Assembly: GCA_015680685.1 (NCBI GenBank) | Contig: MNCI01011336.1 | Coordinates: 460,574 to 524,573 of the forward strand | Direction: 5' to 3' | Length of the DNA stretch: 64,000 nucleotides | From: Gnetum montanum | Lineage: Eukaryota > Streptophyta > Gnetopsida > Gnetales > Gnetaceae | Shown here: piece by piece, positions 21,801-31,373 of the stretch | Numbering within the stretch: position 1 is the stretch's first letter | Layout: each line of letters starts with the position of its first letter | Position numbers and translations under genes: made by a program | The notes under the pieces: generated by a model | Told to the model about the DNA's origin: nothing | What the model saw: the letters and a program-made list of their open reading frames with translations, nothing else | Databases searched by the model: none

Positions 21801-23874
21801 ATGGTGTAGGTGGGTTAGGTTCAGGATCAATTCTTTGAGGGAAAATTGGCCCATTAGAAGATCAATCCTCATGTAACCAACAAAAAAATTGGTAGTGATC
21901 AAAAGCTCTTGAAAACTACCTATGGTAGTCAACAAGGGTTACCTTTGTTTGGTCCAGTACTGCGACATGAAGAATGGGGTCCACCATGAATGTCTCTAGT
22001 GTTGTGCATGCTAAGGCAAGCCCACCATCATCATCGTGCATCCCATGTTCATCAAAGTGGGGCCTACATAGGAAAACAACATTTACATTTAGATGATGAC
22101 ATAAAATTTAAAGAGGAATCAAAAATTAAATTAAGATACAAAAGAGCATACCTGTCCACTCTATATACTGTCCCAGGTGGGTTTTGGAATAGTGTGTACA
22201 TAGAAGGCTAAGAAAAGTGTGTTGCTGCTATTGTAATGAATACAAGTAGGTAGCTCCCACACATGAGTCAAGGAAAAAGTAGATCTAGGACCCTCAGTAG
22301 GGCCTCCCTCAACCTTAAAAATTCTTTCATCGATATCAGTAATAAAGGAAAGCATTCCTTGTGTAGACCCAGGCTACACTGTCTTGATGATATCTCGAGC
22401 CAACTATTCACTTAGGTGAGACCATATAACCACACTAAAATTTTGCAAGATGAATGATAAAAATGAACTAACATCGAGATAGAACCATATCACATGGGGC
22501 CCAATGTGCATGTCATAGGGAGGTGTGTCTAGTCCAAGAGGGCTAAACCAAGAAAGTACACCAACAAGCTCAACCATGAGAAGAGAAGGTTTTGGTCCCC
22601 TACACAATGCCAAAATATTAGGTAAGTAAAAGGTCTAAGTGCCAACAAGCATATGAATTTAAATGCATAGCTTCACCCTATGAGACAAGGACACCAATAT
22701 CTATTTAGCATATCTAATGCTCAACTAGGGTACATTGAAATCCATTTCACAATAAATCCACAAACAAGTACGGAACGTAAACATTCACTAAAAAAATGTT
22801 TAAATCATCAATCTCAGGAAAATAATAAATGATATAAACATAAAAATTAGCAAATAACAAACATCTTGGCAAGCACTTTACATTTTTGTGTCTTAGCAAA
22901 GGGAACCTGGACACTCATGCTACAGCTTCCAAGGGACAACTCACACTACAACTTCCCAAGGGACAACTCACGTTGCAACTTCTCAAAGGATAACTCACGT
23001 TGGGAAAAACTCACACTGAGGCCTGTTGCCAAATGACTCACGCTAGGAGGGCTCATGCTGGGGATTTTTCCAAAAAAATCATGCTACCTATCTCCCCAAC
23101 ACTCAAGCTAGGTTCTCTACATTCTAGTTCACACAGGGAACCTGCAACTCATGTTGCAGGGAATCAAGGCTTGTTCTAGCTACCCATGATACCTATCTCT
23201 CACAAAACTCACATTTTATACTAGGGAACCTTGCAGCTAACACTGCCCTGGAACCCTTATCTTATGCTCATGCTATCTTGGAACCCTTGTCTTGCAGCTC
23301 ATGTTGCCCTACACACTAGTGGCCACGTTGCACAGAAGAAAAGAAATTGACGCTTCCCAGAAACTTGGCACTCATGCTTAAACCTCCCCAAATAATGCGG
23401 CTCACATTGCAAGAAAAAGGAAAATCAACCTTCCCTTGGTAGTCATGCTGCCCAGCAAAAATATCTAGAAATCACACTACAAGGAGGCCCTAAAAAGAGA
23501 AAATGCTGCCCAGGAAAAGGCTCACGCTGTCCAAGATATTCCTAGCACTCACGACGCATTTTCCCCAAACTGTAAGACAACCAAAAGAAATCTAACTTGC
23601 ACTCATGCCCTACATTCCCCTGGGAACTCATGCCCTACACACATTCCCTAGATACTCACACTGATGCCAAGAAAATCAAGAACAGTGAGCCACAAATCCC
23701 AGATAAACCCTGAAACAACCCAAAATTGCGAGGACAGAAATTCTACCCTAGGTAACGTTGTCCACAAATGCTGGAGAAAAACAAGAGGAAGAAAATCTAC
23801 CTGAATAGAGCTCCATCCAATGCTGGAATCCTAGCTTGGGGGAGACGTTGAAGTATTTCTTCACTCTCCTCCAT
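18848..23874 (-). pseudogene. Nine-exon antisense gene inside element A (unknown protein, about 1,036 aa)
   Basis: Family not recognised. Exons (minus strand): 23874-23801, 22599-22152, 22063-21943, 21867-21792, 21694-20649, 20529-20248, 20161-19958, 19851-19073, 18928-18848. Every intron begins GT and ends AG (lengths 1201, 88, 75, 97, 119, 86, 106, 144). Junction phases are 2, 2, 0, 1, 1, 1, 1, 0 and agree between neighbours if one small indel is allowed in each of exons 2 and 5. The start is MEESEEILQRLP; the final exon ends GLGDQPPS. Exon 5 is the largest, with LEEVTIIIGRTK, VRGVKVSFHLTTEFLSDLFG, NFLYPLFWAWAFPKSLSQGR and GYLHRFSEF, then a basic tail. It weakly recalls plant transposon-derived ORF domains, an uncertain guess. 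Exon 6 is acidic (KEREEEMIEEPPTPQEED), and exon 8 is Lys/Glu-rich and coiled-coil-like. About a dozen in-frame stops make this copy dead. Exons 6-9 recur in element E. Confidence 0.75.
22640..23780. repeat. Word-rich intron 1 of the antisense gene (CTCACGCTGC repeats)
   Basis: From about 22900 to 23660 the sequence is filled with ACTCACGCTGCA, GGGACAACTCACACTACAAC and GCTCATGCTG variants, the same word as in the U3 and leader of element A. No coding frame is supported. Confidence 0.65.
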
Positions 23875-23929
23875 AAATTCCAGATTTTCTTGCCTCTTTC
23901 CCTTGCGTCAGCTTACTTTCCCTTCACCC

Positions 23930-24085
23930 TTCATGGCTCCCCTATAGCTCACACTGTAACTCATAATGACGCTGACACTGTAGCTCACGCTGCACTCTCT
24001 AGCTCACACTGCAATCCCAAGCAAGAAGTCACGCTAACACAAAACCCCCTTCCGTTACTTCAAAACCCCCTTTTAAACCCCAAAT
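23930..24085 (-). promoter_or_regulatory. Candidate promoter of the antisense gene
   Basis: On the minus strand a TATA-like GTTTAAAAGG (24071-24077 core) lies about 200 bp upstream of the antisense ATG. Five or six AGCTCACACTG / TCACGCTAAC words fall between them (23945-24035). Promoter function is inferred. Confidence 0.35.
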
Positions 24086-24583
24086 TTTCATTCCCATAAT
24101 TAGGTCTATTTTATTTTCTCTATTTTATTTAATTTATTTAAATTTACCATGTTTATTTTTTTTTCATTTATGTCATATTTATTTTATGTTAGCCTAGCAT
24201 TCCTCATGATTCCAACCTCTGGAGATGAGGCCAAAAAAGGTAATTATTATGCAAAGGAAGGGAGAAAAGTTCAAAAATCAACACAAAATAAAAAATAAAA
24301 AAATATATATACACATATGTAAACATTTAAAAATCCATAAAATTTTAAAGCCTCATAAACTAATTGTTTGCACAAAAATTTAAAAATCAGAAAATGCTTC
24401 ATACACTCAAAATGACAGGTTAACATGAATATTACTGGCTCGGTATGACCTAAAACTACCATAAGTACTACTGCGTCCCCCAATTTTATCAGTACATAGT
24501 TTGATTACCCTACGTTCGTTTACATTTAGTAAGTCCTTCATTGAGCAAGTGTCACTTACTTCACTCCCGGTTTAAATTAGCAG
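24086..24583. other. Remainder of the protease-RT spacer
   Basis: AT-rich, with a T-rich run at 24100-24180. It ends at an AG (24582-24583) that is the candidate 3' splice site before the RT frame. Nothing else is recognised. Confidence 0.5.
24582..24583 (+). promoter_or_regulatory. Candidate 3' splice site before RT (element A)
   Basis: TTTAAATTAGCAG|GAGCAAACACATGGCC. The equivalent place in E reads CTTTCTTTCTATTGTGGTAG then GTTTAACAAAAATGGCC. Both have an AG about 10 nt before a conserved ATGGCC. Confidence 0.45.
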
Positions 24584-25766
24584 GAGCAAACACATGGCCG
24601 CCAAGAATATCCTTTCAACATTGTCTCTCAGTGGACCATACGGGGAGGTAAAAAGAGCAATCAATCCAGAATCATTGGATCTAGGCCCATCTAGTTACAC
24701 TAATTTAATAGCTTCTACTTAGAGAACATCAAACTGGCCTATAAATGTGACTAAGATGTCAGATCTAGAGGCTGATAATGTCACTGAGGATCCCCTTGTT
24801 GAAGTCCCCATTACCACATCTAACAATGAAGCCAGAACATTGAAATTAAGCATCCTACTGGACCCAAAACTTGTCAATGACATCACTCAAGTACTGAAAG
24901 ACAACATAAAAACATTTGCATGGTCATATACCGACATGCTAGGATTAGACCCCTGAATCGTCCAACACAACATCATCCTTGATGAAAAGGTCAAACCGGT
25001 GAAGCAGAAGGCACAAAAGGTTAGACTTGAGGTGGCTTTGGTAGTCCATGCTAAAATCACAAAGCTCTACCAAGAAAGTTTCATCTAAGCTGTTGACTAT
25101 TTTGACTAGGTATCAAATATTGTAGTAGTCCCTAAGAAGAATGGTAGTATACACATATGCATTGACTTCCATGATCTCAACACAACCACTATAAATGATG
25201 ACTTCCCGCTACCTAGAATTGATCAACTTATTGACACGACTGTTGGGCATGCATTATTATCCTTTATGGATGGATTTTCAGGGTACAATCAAATAAGAAT
25301 CAACCTAGAACATCAACTCAAAACAACCTTTATGAGGCCTTGGGGCACATTCTGTTACACGATGATGCCATTTGGCCTTAAAAATGTAGGAGCTACATAT
25401 CAACAAGCAATGACATATATATTTAGTGATTACATGCTCAATTTTCTCAATGATTACGTTGAAAATATCATGGTTAAATTGAAAATGACCGAACAACATG
25501 CTAAAGATCTGGACTTAATGCTTAAATGTTGTCTCAAATATGATCTTAGACTCAATCCAATGAAATGTGTCTTTGGTGTCAAAACGGGAAAAATGCTTGG
25601 TTTCATAGTCTCTAAAATAGGAATATGGGTAGACCCTGATAAGGTTATCGCCATAACTAATATGAAACCACCAAAAAACCTTACTAAGCTACGTGGTCTC
25701 CAAGGTAGAATGCAGTTCATAAGGCACTTTATCAAGAGGCTAATGGATAAGTTGAGACCTATGTAG
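24584..25766 (+). pseudogene. Element A reverse transcriptase
   Basis: Copies the element RNA into DNA. After a leader (LSLSGPYGEV, DPLVEVPITTSNNEARTLKL, KTFAWSYTDMLGLDP) come the fingers and palm: IVQHNIILDEKVKPVKQKAQ, ICIDFHDLN, DDFPLPRIDQLIDT, MDGFSGYNQIRINLEHQLKT, MMPFGLKNVGATYQ, and LRGLQGRMQFIRHFIKRLMD in the connection. The catalytic YVDD box reads YVEN (about 25455-25466), which should abolish activity. Stops interrupt the N-terminal half (within DP-IVQ, ESFI-AVDYFD-V). Confidence 0.9.
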
Positions 25767-26270
25767 AACTTACTACGAAAGAATGTGCATTTCCAATGGA
25801 CTCAAAAATGCCAAGAAGTGTTCAAGAACATAAAACAAGAGATGACTCAACTGTCAACCATTTATCCCCCTCGAGGTGATAAACCCTTCTACATCTATCT
25901 TGCAACTTCCGACTCTTCCATCGCATCAATGCTTTGTCAAAAACATAAAGATGGAGTTAAGATCCTTGTATATTACCTAAGCCACACTTTAATTACCTAT
26001 GAACAATGATACAATGACATAGAGAAGTCATGCCTTGACCTAGTTTTCTCCTTGAAGAAATGGTGGCATTATCTCTTTCGTAATCAAGTTTACATCATTT
26101 GCAAGAATAATGTGCTCCACGCCATCACTAAGAACGTCTATGAGTCAAGTAGGATAGCTAGGTGGAAAGCAATGATCATAGAGTTTGACTTACACTATAT
26201 CGCTCAATCTTCCATAAAAGGTCAAGCAATAGTCACACAGTTAACCATCTCACCAACACATGATCAAGCA
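25767..26270 (+). pseudogene. Element A RNase H (first, Ty3/gypsy type)
   Basis: Degrades the RNA strand of the hybrid. Recognisable: FYIYLATSDSSIASMLCQ, ILVYYLSHTLITYEQ, SCLDLVFSLKKWWHYLF and IICKNNVLHAITKN, in the same order as in E (KILVYYLSHALIAYE, NIICKNNILRAITKNLYESS). A TGA interrupts it after YEQ. Confidence 0.85.
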
Positions 26271-26770
26271 ATGGTAAACCCTGAATTCCCTGATGAGAAT
26301 GTTAATAGTATCGACACCATACTTGACAACTATGAGGAAATCCTTTATTTCGATGAGGCGTCAACTTCCTAAGGAGGAATTGCTACGATCATTTTAACAT
26401 ACCCCTCCAAATAAATCCAACCTTTCACCTACCAATTAACCTTTTACTGTACCAACAATGTGGTGGAATACGAAGGTCTTCTTAGAGGGCTTTAAGTAGC
26501 ATTGACTTTGAAAATCACACGTCTCATAGTTCATGGCGATTCATAGTTAGTCATTAATTAAGTCATAGCATTTTATGCATGTAAGGCTCTCCATTTGCAA
26601 CCGTATTGTGATTGGACCAAACATCTACTAAGGCAACTAGTAGAAGTGGATATACAGCATGTCCCTAGGAGTGAAAACACCACCATCGATGCACTTGCTA
26701 CACTAGCCTTAAACATGACACTCAAAATGTTCCATGTGTTGCCTAGCTCTATAAAAAATTATGCTAAACC
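26271..26770 (+). pseudogene. Element A second RNase H-like domain
   Basis: The second RNase H fold typical of Tat elements. ILYFDEASTS, GGIATIIL, CTNNVVEYEGLLRGL, HGDS-LVIN and DIQHVPRSENTTIDALATLA are seen, the last being the His-containing end with the catalytic Asp. E shows LHFDSDSTMQGGSATIIITF and CTNNIVEYE. Stops are present after STS and at GDS. Confidence 0.85.
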
Positions 26771-28070
26771 TATAATTAACACTCTTGAAGAAGTGTCTAT
26801 AGCATCCGTTAGCACAACACACGCGATAGAATGGTACGATGACATAAAAGAGTACCTTCTACGAGGCAAACCTCCACAACATTTGAAAAATGCTCAAAAG
26901 GACGCAGTGCGAAAATGCTCTTGGCAATATGCATTAATAGGAGACACCTTGTGTCATAAATCCTATGAAGGCATTCTCCTAATGTATGTTAGTAGCATTG
27001 ATGGTTAAACAATTGTAGAAAAAGTTCATGAAGGACTTTGTGGAGGGCACATTGCACCTAAAGCAACAGCAACAAAGATTAGGCACTTAAGCTACTACTG
27101 GCCACACATGGAATACGATTGCATCTCCAAGGTAAGAACATGTGACATTTGCCAAAGGCATAGTAATCTAATACATGTGCCACCTAACAAATTGCACACA
27201 ACACAAATCACATGGTCATTCCAAAAATGGGGATTAGACTTAATTGGACCAATAACGCCATCATCCTCTGCGGGACATAGTTTTATTATCACTGCAACTG
27301 AATACTTTACAAAATGGATAGAAGCTATTCCCCTTAGGAAGACCACTTCTAAAAATGTTTGCAATTTCATAATAGAAAACATCGTTACCCATTTTGGTAT
27401 TCCGACGACCATTTTTACTGACAATGAGCCACAGTTCAATAGTGCAGATACTAAAAGCTTTTGTGAAAGCCTAGGTATTAAACATGCATTCTTGTCACCT
27501 TACTACCAATAGGGCAATGGTCAAGCAAAGGCTACAAAAAAAATTGTCATCATGGTGCTCAAAAAGATGTTAAATCAAAGCAAGAGATGATGGCACAAAT
27601 AATTAGTCTACACCTTGTGGGTATACAGAACGACACATCGAACGTCTACAGGTAAAACCCCATATAGTCTTGTGTATTGATCTAAATTTGTTTTACCTTT
27701 AGAGTTACAAGTTCCCTTGTTGCGGGTAGCTCTCTCAAGCCTCCTCAATGAAAGCCAAAGCAACAAGATGTGTATTGTTGACCTTGATTTGGTGGAGGAG
27801 GAATGTGTGCAAATGCTTGATCAAATCAAGTGGTACTAGAAACAATAGCAAAAACAACACAAAAAGGATCTACATAAATGCCCGATTAAAGAATGAGACC
27901 TTGTCCTTAAGGTTGTCTGTGAATATCTAGATAAGTTCTCAGCCAACTAGGAAGGGCCTTACTTAGTCACCAAGGCATACAATAATGTAGCATTGAAACT
28001 TGTTGACATAGATGGGAATGAGTTTGCTAATCCCATGAATCACATGTATCTGAAATGATACTATGTCTGA
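26771..28070 (+). pseudogene. Element A integrase
   Basis: Inserts the DNA copy. The zinc-binding HHCC region is VHEGLCGGHIAPKAT through VRTCDICQRH. Core: WSFQKWGLDLIGPITP (first Asp), FTDNEPQFNS (second Asp) and GNGQAKATKK, where the catalytic Glu of GQAEA is replaced by Lys. After the core come TPYSLVY, LPLELQVPLLRVALSSLLNE, EGPYLVTKAYNNVALKLVDI and the C-terminal NPMNHMYLK-YYV end at 28070. Several TAG and TGA codons and frame-preserving decay are present. Confidence 0.9.
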
Positions 28071-28084
28071 TGAACTTGAGGTAC

Positions 28085-28440
28085 GTAATGGTCTTGGAAT
28101 CATGACCTAAAACTGATACCGCAAAATGGTCCTAGAATCATGACTTAAAAATGATACCACAGAATGGTCCTAGGGATATGACTTGAAACTAGCACCACAA
28201 AGCTTTGTCTGGTATGACACTAAAATGCCACATTTGTCTACCATGACATAAAACTAGCACCCAAAGTCCACTAAGACTATAAACTGGTTTGCCTCTTCAC
28301 AGTTTGCTATGACTATAAACTAGCACTGTACCATCCACTACGACGCTAAAATGGCACCATCCAAAGGATTATGATGTGAAACTAATCCATAATAGTCCAC
28401 TAAGACTATAAAATTGTGACATCATCGATGACTAGGAAAA
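28085..28440 (+). repeat. Minisatellite after integrase (element A)
   Basis: About ten degenerate units of 30-45 bp with the core TCCACTATGACATAAAACTA then GCACC (for example CCATCCACTACGACGCTAAA). Tandem repeats in the 3' region are a known feature of Tat/Ogre elements. Confidence 0.8.
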
Positions 28441-29595
28441 ACTATGTTGCTGCAATTGGCTATACCTATTTCATAAAGAACCTACTGCATAACTTGTCTA
28501 ACAGACCTTGATGAAGCTGATGCTATTCATGATTTTGTTTGCTTGGAATTACATGCGGTGCCCCCATCTCCTTGTTTTCTTTTAGGTTTGAAGTGCTTGG
28601 CTAACCAAATCATTTGTGATTTTTTCTTGTCTTCTTGGAGTTGTTTTTGGAGGATGACATGCTTGAGGTGTTCATGCATGGATGTGCTTCATCATGACGA
28701 TGAGGTATCACATTCCTCCTAATGCCCGCAACTAGATTAATCAATCCGTTCATAAGTACATTCCCAAACTCCTAATACATTTCCTATTTCCCATTATGTT
28801 CCCTTCATCCTATTCAATTACACTCTTGAATACATTCTACTCCTCCCAAAACTCTTGATACATTGTTGCACACTGTAACTCTTCAAGCAGTTGCAACACA
28901 AAACACAGTACATGGTACACGATACAAATGTAAGCACATGAGCATGAGCACAACACTAAAAAGAAGCTCTTTAAAAACAAGAGAGACCCAAATCAAAAAT
29001 AAAGAAAAACAAAAATAAAAGAAAATAATAAGTAAGAAAGAAAACAAAAAGGGGGTCAAAGAGAAAAAATGCATGGAAAAGGTATCCATGACCCTGTTGA
29101 CATCATAAACCAAAGACTATTGGCTATTCTCATACAAGCCCTAGGTGGAAAGGCAATTGTCTTGAAAAAAATAGTTATACTAATGTCTCAAATGATCATG
29201 TTGCACATCATTGCATGGCTTTGGCTGTTTACAACGGGATCCCATAAACACTCTACAAAAGTCTCGTTTCTCCAAAGACTGCATTTCCGATATCTTGGCT
29301 CCGAGTTTGCTGAACACTGACTATTGATGAGGATCAAAGATATGGCTCGTTCACATGAGAGCATTCCTCTCCCACAATCCCAACAACAATTATAACCCTT
29401 GATCAACTCTTAATTTCCCTAGTTACAACCAATCCCCATGCATCTTGAATTGCATTTCCCCAATCCTATGTACTTTTGAACATGGTGTGATGACATCCAG
29501 CCAGGGGCCAAGGGATAATGCTTGGTACTTGGTTGTTCATGGTGCTTTGCACTTCTTTGTCCATGCCTCTCGGATGGATTCCTCCAGACGTTAAT
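28441..29595 (+). other. Element A 3' untranslated region
   Basis: No gene recognised. Low-complexity AAAGAAAACAAAAA runs lie at 28990-29070. Short ORFs (plus 29069-29320, minus 28883-29113) have no motif. Confidence 0.5.
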
Positions 29596-29604
29596 AAAGA
29601 GGGG
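29596..29604 (+). promoter_or_regulatory. Element A polypurine tract
   Basis: AAAGAGGGG, four bases before the TG of the 3' LTR. The same core as in D and E. Confidence 0.8.
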
Positions 29605-29608
29605 TCAA

Positions 29609-31368
29609 TGAAACACCACTAATTTTGACCTAACACTTTGAAAAAAGAACAAATCAAGCCCTTTCGAGCTTTCGAGAGGCAAAATTTAACTAAGGCATGG
29701 AACTCACAACCAACTTGCTCAAGCCAGCTAACTCATGCTAGTGTGAGCAACTCCTACAGCTTCAAAATCAAGTAAAAAATGGTACAAATTTGAGGGTACA
29801 AGCCATCCTCAAGGGCCATTGATGTCCACTCCAAGTTTAAGCATTCAGGTATTCAAGTTTTGAGACAAAGTGTTCACATTTTCATACTCACGCTGTCACT
29901 CACATTAATGGTCATGCTAAGGTCACACTGAGGTCACCCTACCAGTGTGAGTGCAGCGTGAGCAACTCTGAAAGCCCCAAAAACTAAGTTGAAATGACTT
30001 GATTCCAAGGTGAAATTCATATTCAAGGTTCATTGCTACCAATTTCAAGTTCCAAGCTTTAGAATTTCAGATTTTAGGCCCAAAATTGCAAGTTTTTGGT
30101 AGGTCACGCTGCACTCACGTTAGCAGCATGAGTCCATTGTGAGCTACCAAAAGTGGCTTAAAATAGGGCACTCAAATTTCAACTTTCAAGTCACTCTCAA
30201 GGTTAGCCATAGTCAGGAAATTGATGTATTCAAGAAAAAAGCTTTAAAAATCAAAATTTGGTATGAAATATGTCATTTTTGGCTCACTCACGCTGAGGTC
30301 ATGTTGGCAGCGTGAGTGCAGCATGAGTATTGATCACGCTCAATCAAAAGCACACCAAACTCATGCTGAGGACACGCCAAGAAAAGATCAACTCATGCTA
30401 GAAGCCTTGGTGGAACAAAAATGCCTCAAATAGCCACAAAACCACTCAGATCAACATCCTGCAGTAGTCAATTCAGAGATCAAGAAGTTTCAAGCGAGCT
30501 AGAGTCAATTTCTCTTGTTGTACACTCTAATTTTTTGTTGTAAATGTTCATCATTTGTGGCCTTTCCAAGCTCTTATGCTCTAAATTGTAAATGCTTCCA
30601 TGAGCATAAGCTGTCTTGAGTAAGCTAATACACGTTGTTATAAGATACAGTGCACCTAGTCAAAAATGTAGCCTACCCATGTGTATCCAACTCACATACA
30701 ACTGTCCATCGGACATGTGTCACATGATTCGTTTTCCTCTCATCTCTCAATCATTGATTCCATTCATGAACTCTATGTACAAACCTAGCCAAACCCTATA
30801 AATACCCTGTCAATTCACATAAACAGGGTTGGCAATTTTGAAGGTTAACAGCTTAGAAAACACAGACCAGCAATCCTTGGAGGCTCGGATGCACTTGACT
30901 CCTAGCATCCATGCATTTCTGAAATACATCACCTTGGGGCTTGGTGCTTGACTTGCAATGTACATGTGCAGCTACACTTTGACCGGTGCACATCCTTTCT
31001 AAGCAATACAATATAGTTCATTTTGCTGGCCATTATATTGTCTGCACTGTTCTAAATTTAGTTTACGTTTTGTTTACAGTACTAGTTCTATATACATTTT
31101 TGTTTGCATTTCCTACGTACTATTTACATTTTTCATTTTGAGCATACTGTTTACATTTCAAACATCAGTTACGATAACTCGAGCATGAGCCATAGTTTGT
31201 GTCTGGGGAAGTCCTTGGTTGATTTGTGTGTAGATCATCCAAGGTACTTTGCCTTCGTTTCCTTTTCTAGCTTACCCTCAAGTGAAGGTAGGGTCAGTTG
31301 TGTCTGCCTAACAATCTTTCGGTGTTTTTTTCCCTTCCAGCCTTACACCGATGATTTAGGTCAGTACA
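29609..31368 (+). repeat. Element A 3' LTR
   Basis: TGAAACACCA to GTACA, collinear with the 5' LTR, with a TATAAATA at 30797-30804. Followed directly by GTTAG. Confidence 0.92.
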
Positions 31369-31373
31369 GTTAG
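31369..31373. repeat. Target-site duplication, right copy (GTTAG)
   Basis: Identical to 9871-9875. Removing 9876-31373 restores a continuous element C interior. Confidence 0.9.

Larger units (their letters stand above)
9876..31368 (+). mobile_element. Element A: 21.5-kb Tat/Ogre-like LTR retrotransposon
   Basis: Complete boundaries: LTRs at 9876-11632 and 29609-31368, a perfect 5-bp target duplication GTTAG, a primer site at 11638-11655 and a polypurine tract at 29596-29604. Order: leader, gag, protease, a 6.4-kb spacer holding an antisense gene, RT, RNase H, second RNase H, integrase, minisatellite, 3' region. A second RNase H-like domain after the first is the hallmark of the Tat clade. 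The 21.5-kb length and the non-coding gap between protease and RT recall Ogre elements. The element is dead: many stops, RT YVDD changed to YVEN, and the integrase catalytic Glu changed to Lys. The two LTRs differ at roughly one site in seven over the first 160 bases compared by eye, so the insertion is old. Confidence 0.92.

Noticed and set aside
23836-24099. 87-codon plus-strand ORF
   Set aside because: Lies opposite the first exon and promoter of the antisense gene, word-rich sequence with no motif.
27095-27439. 114-codon minus-strand ORF
   Set aside because: Shadow of the plus-strand integrase of element A; no independent motif.
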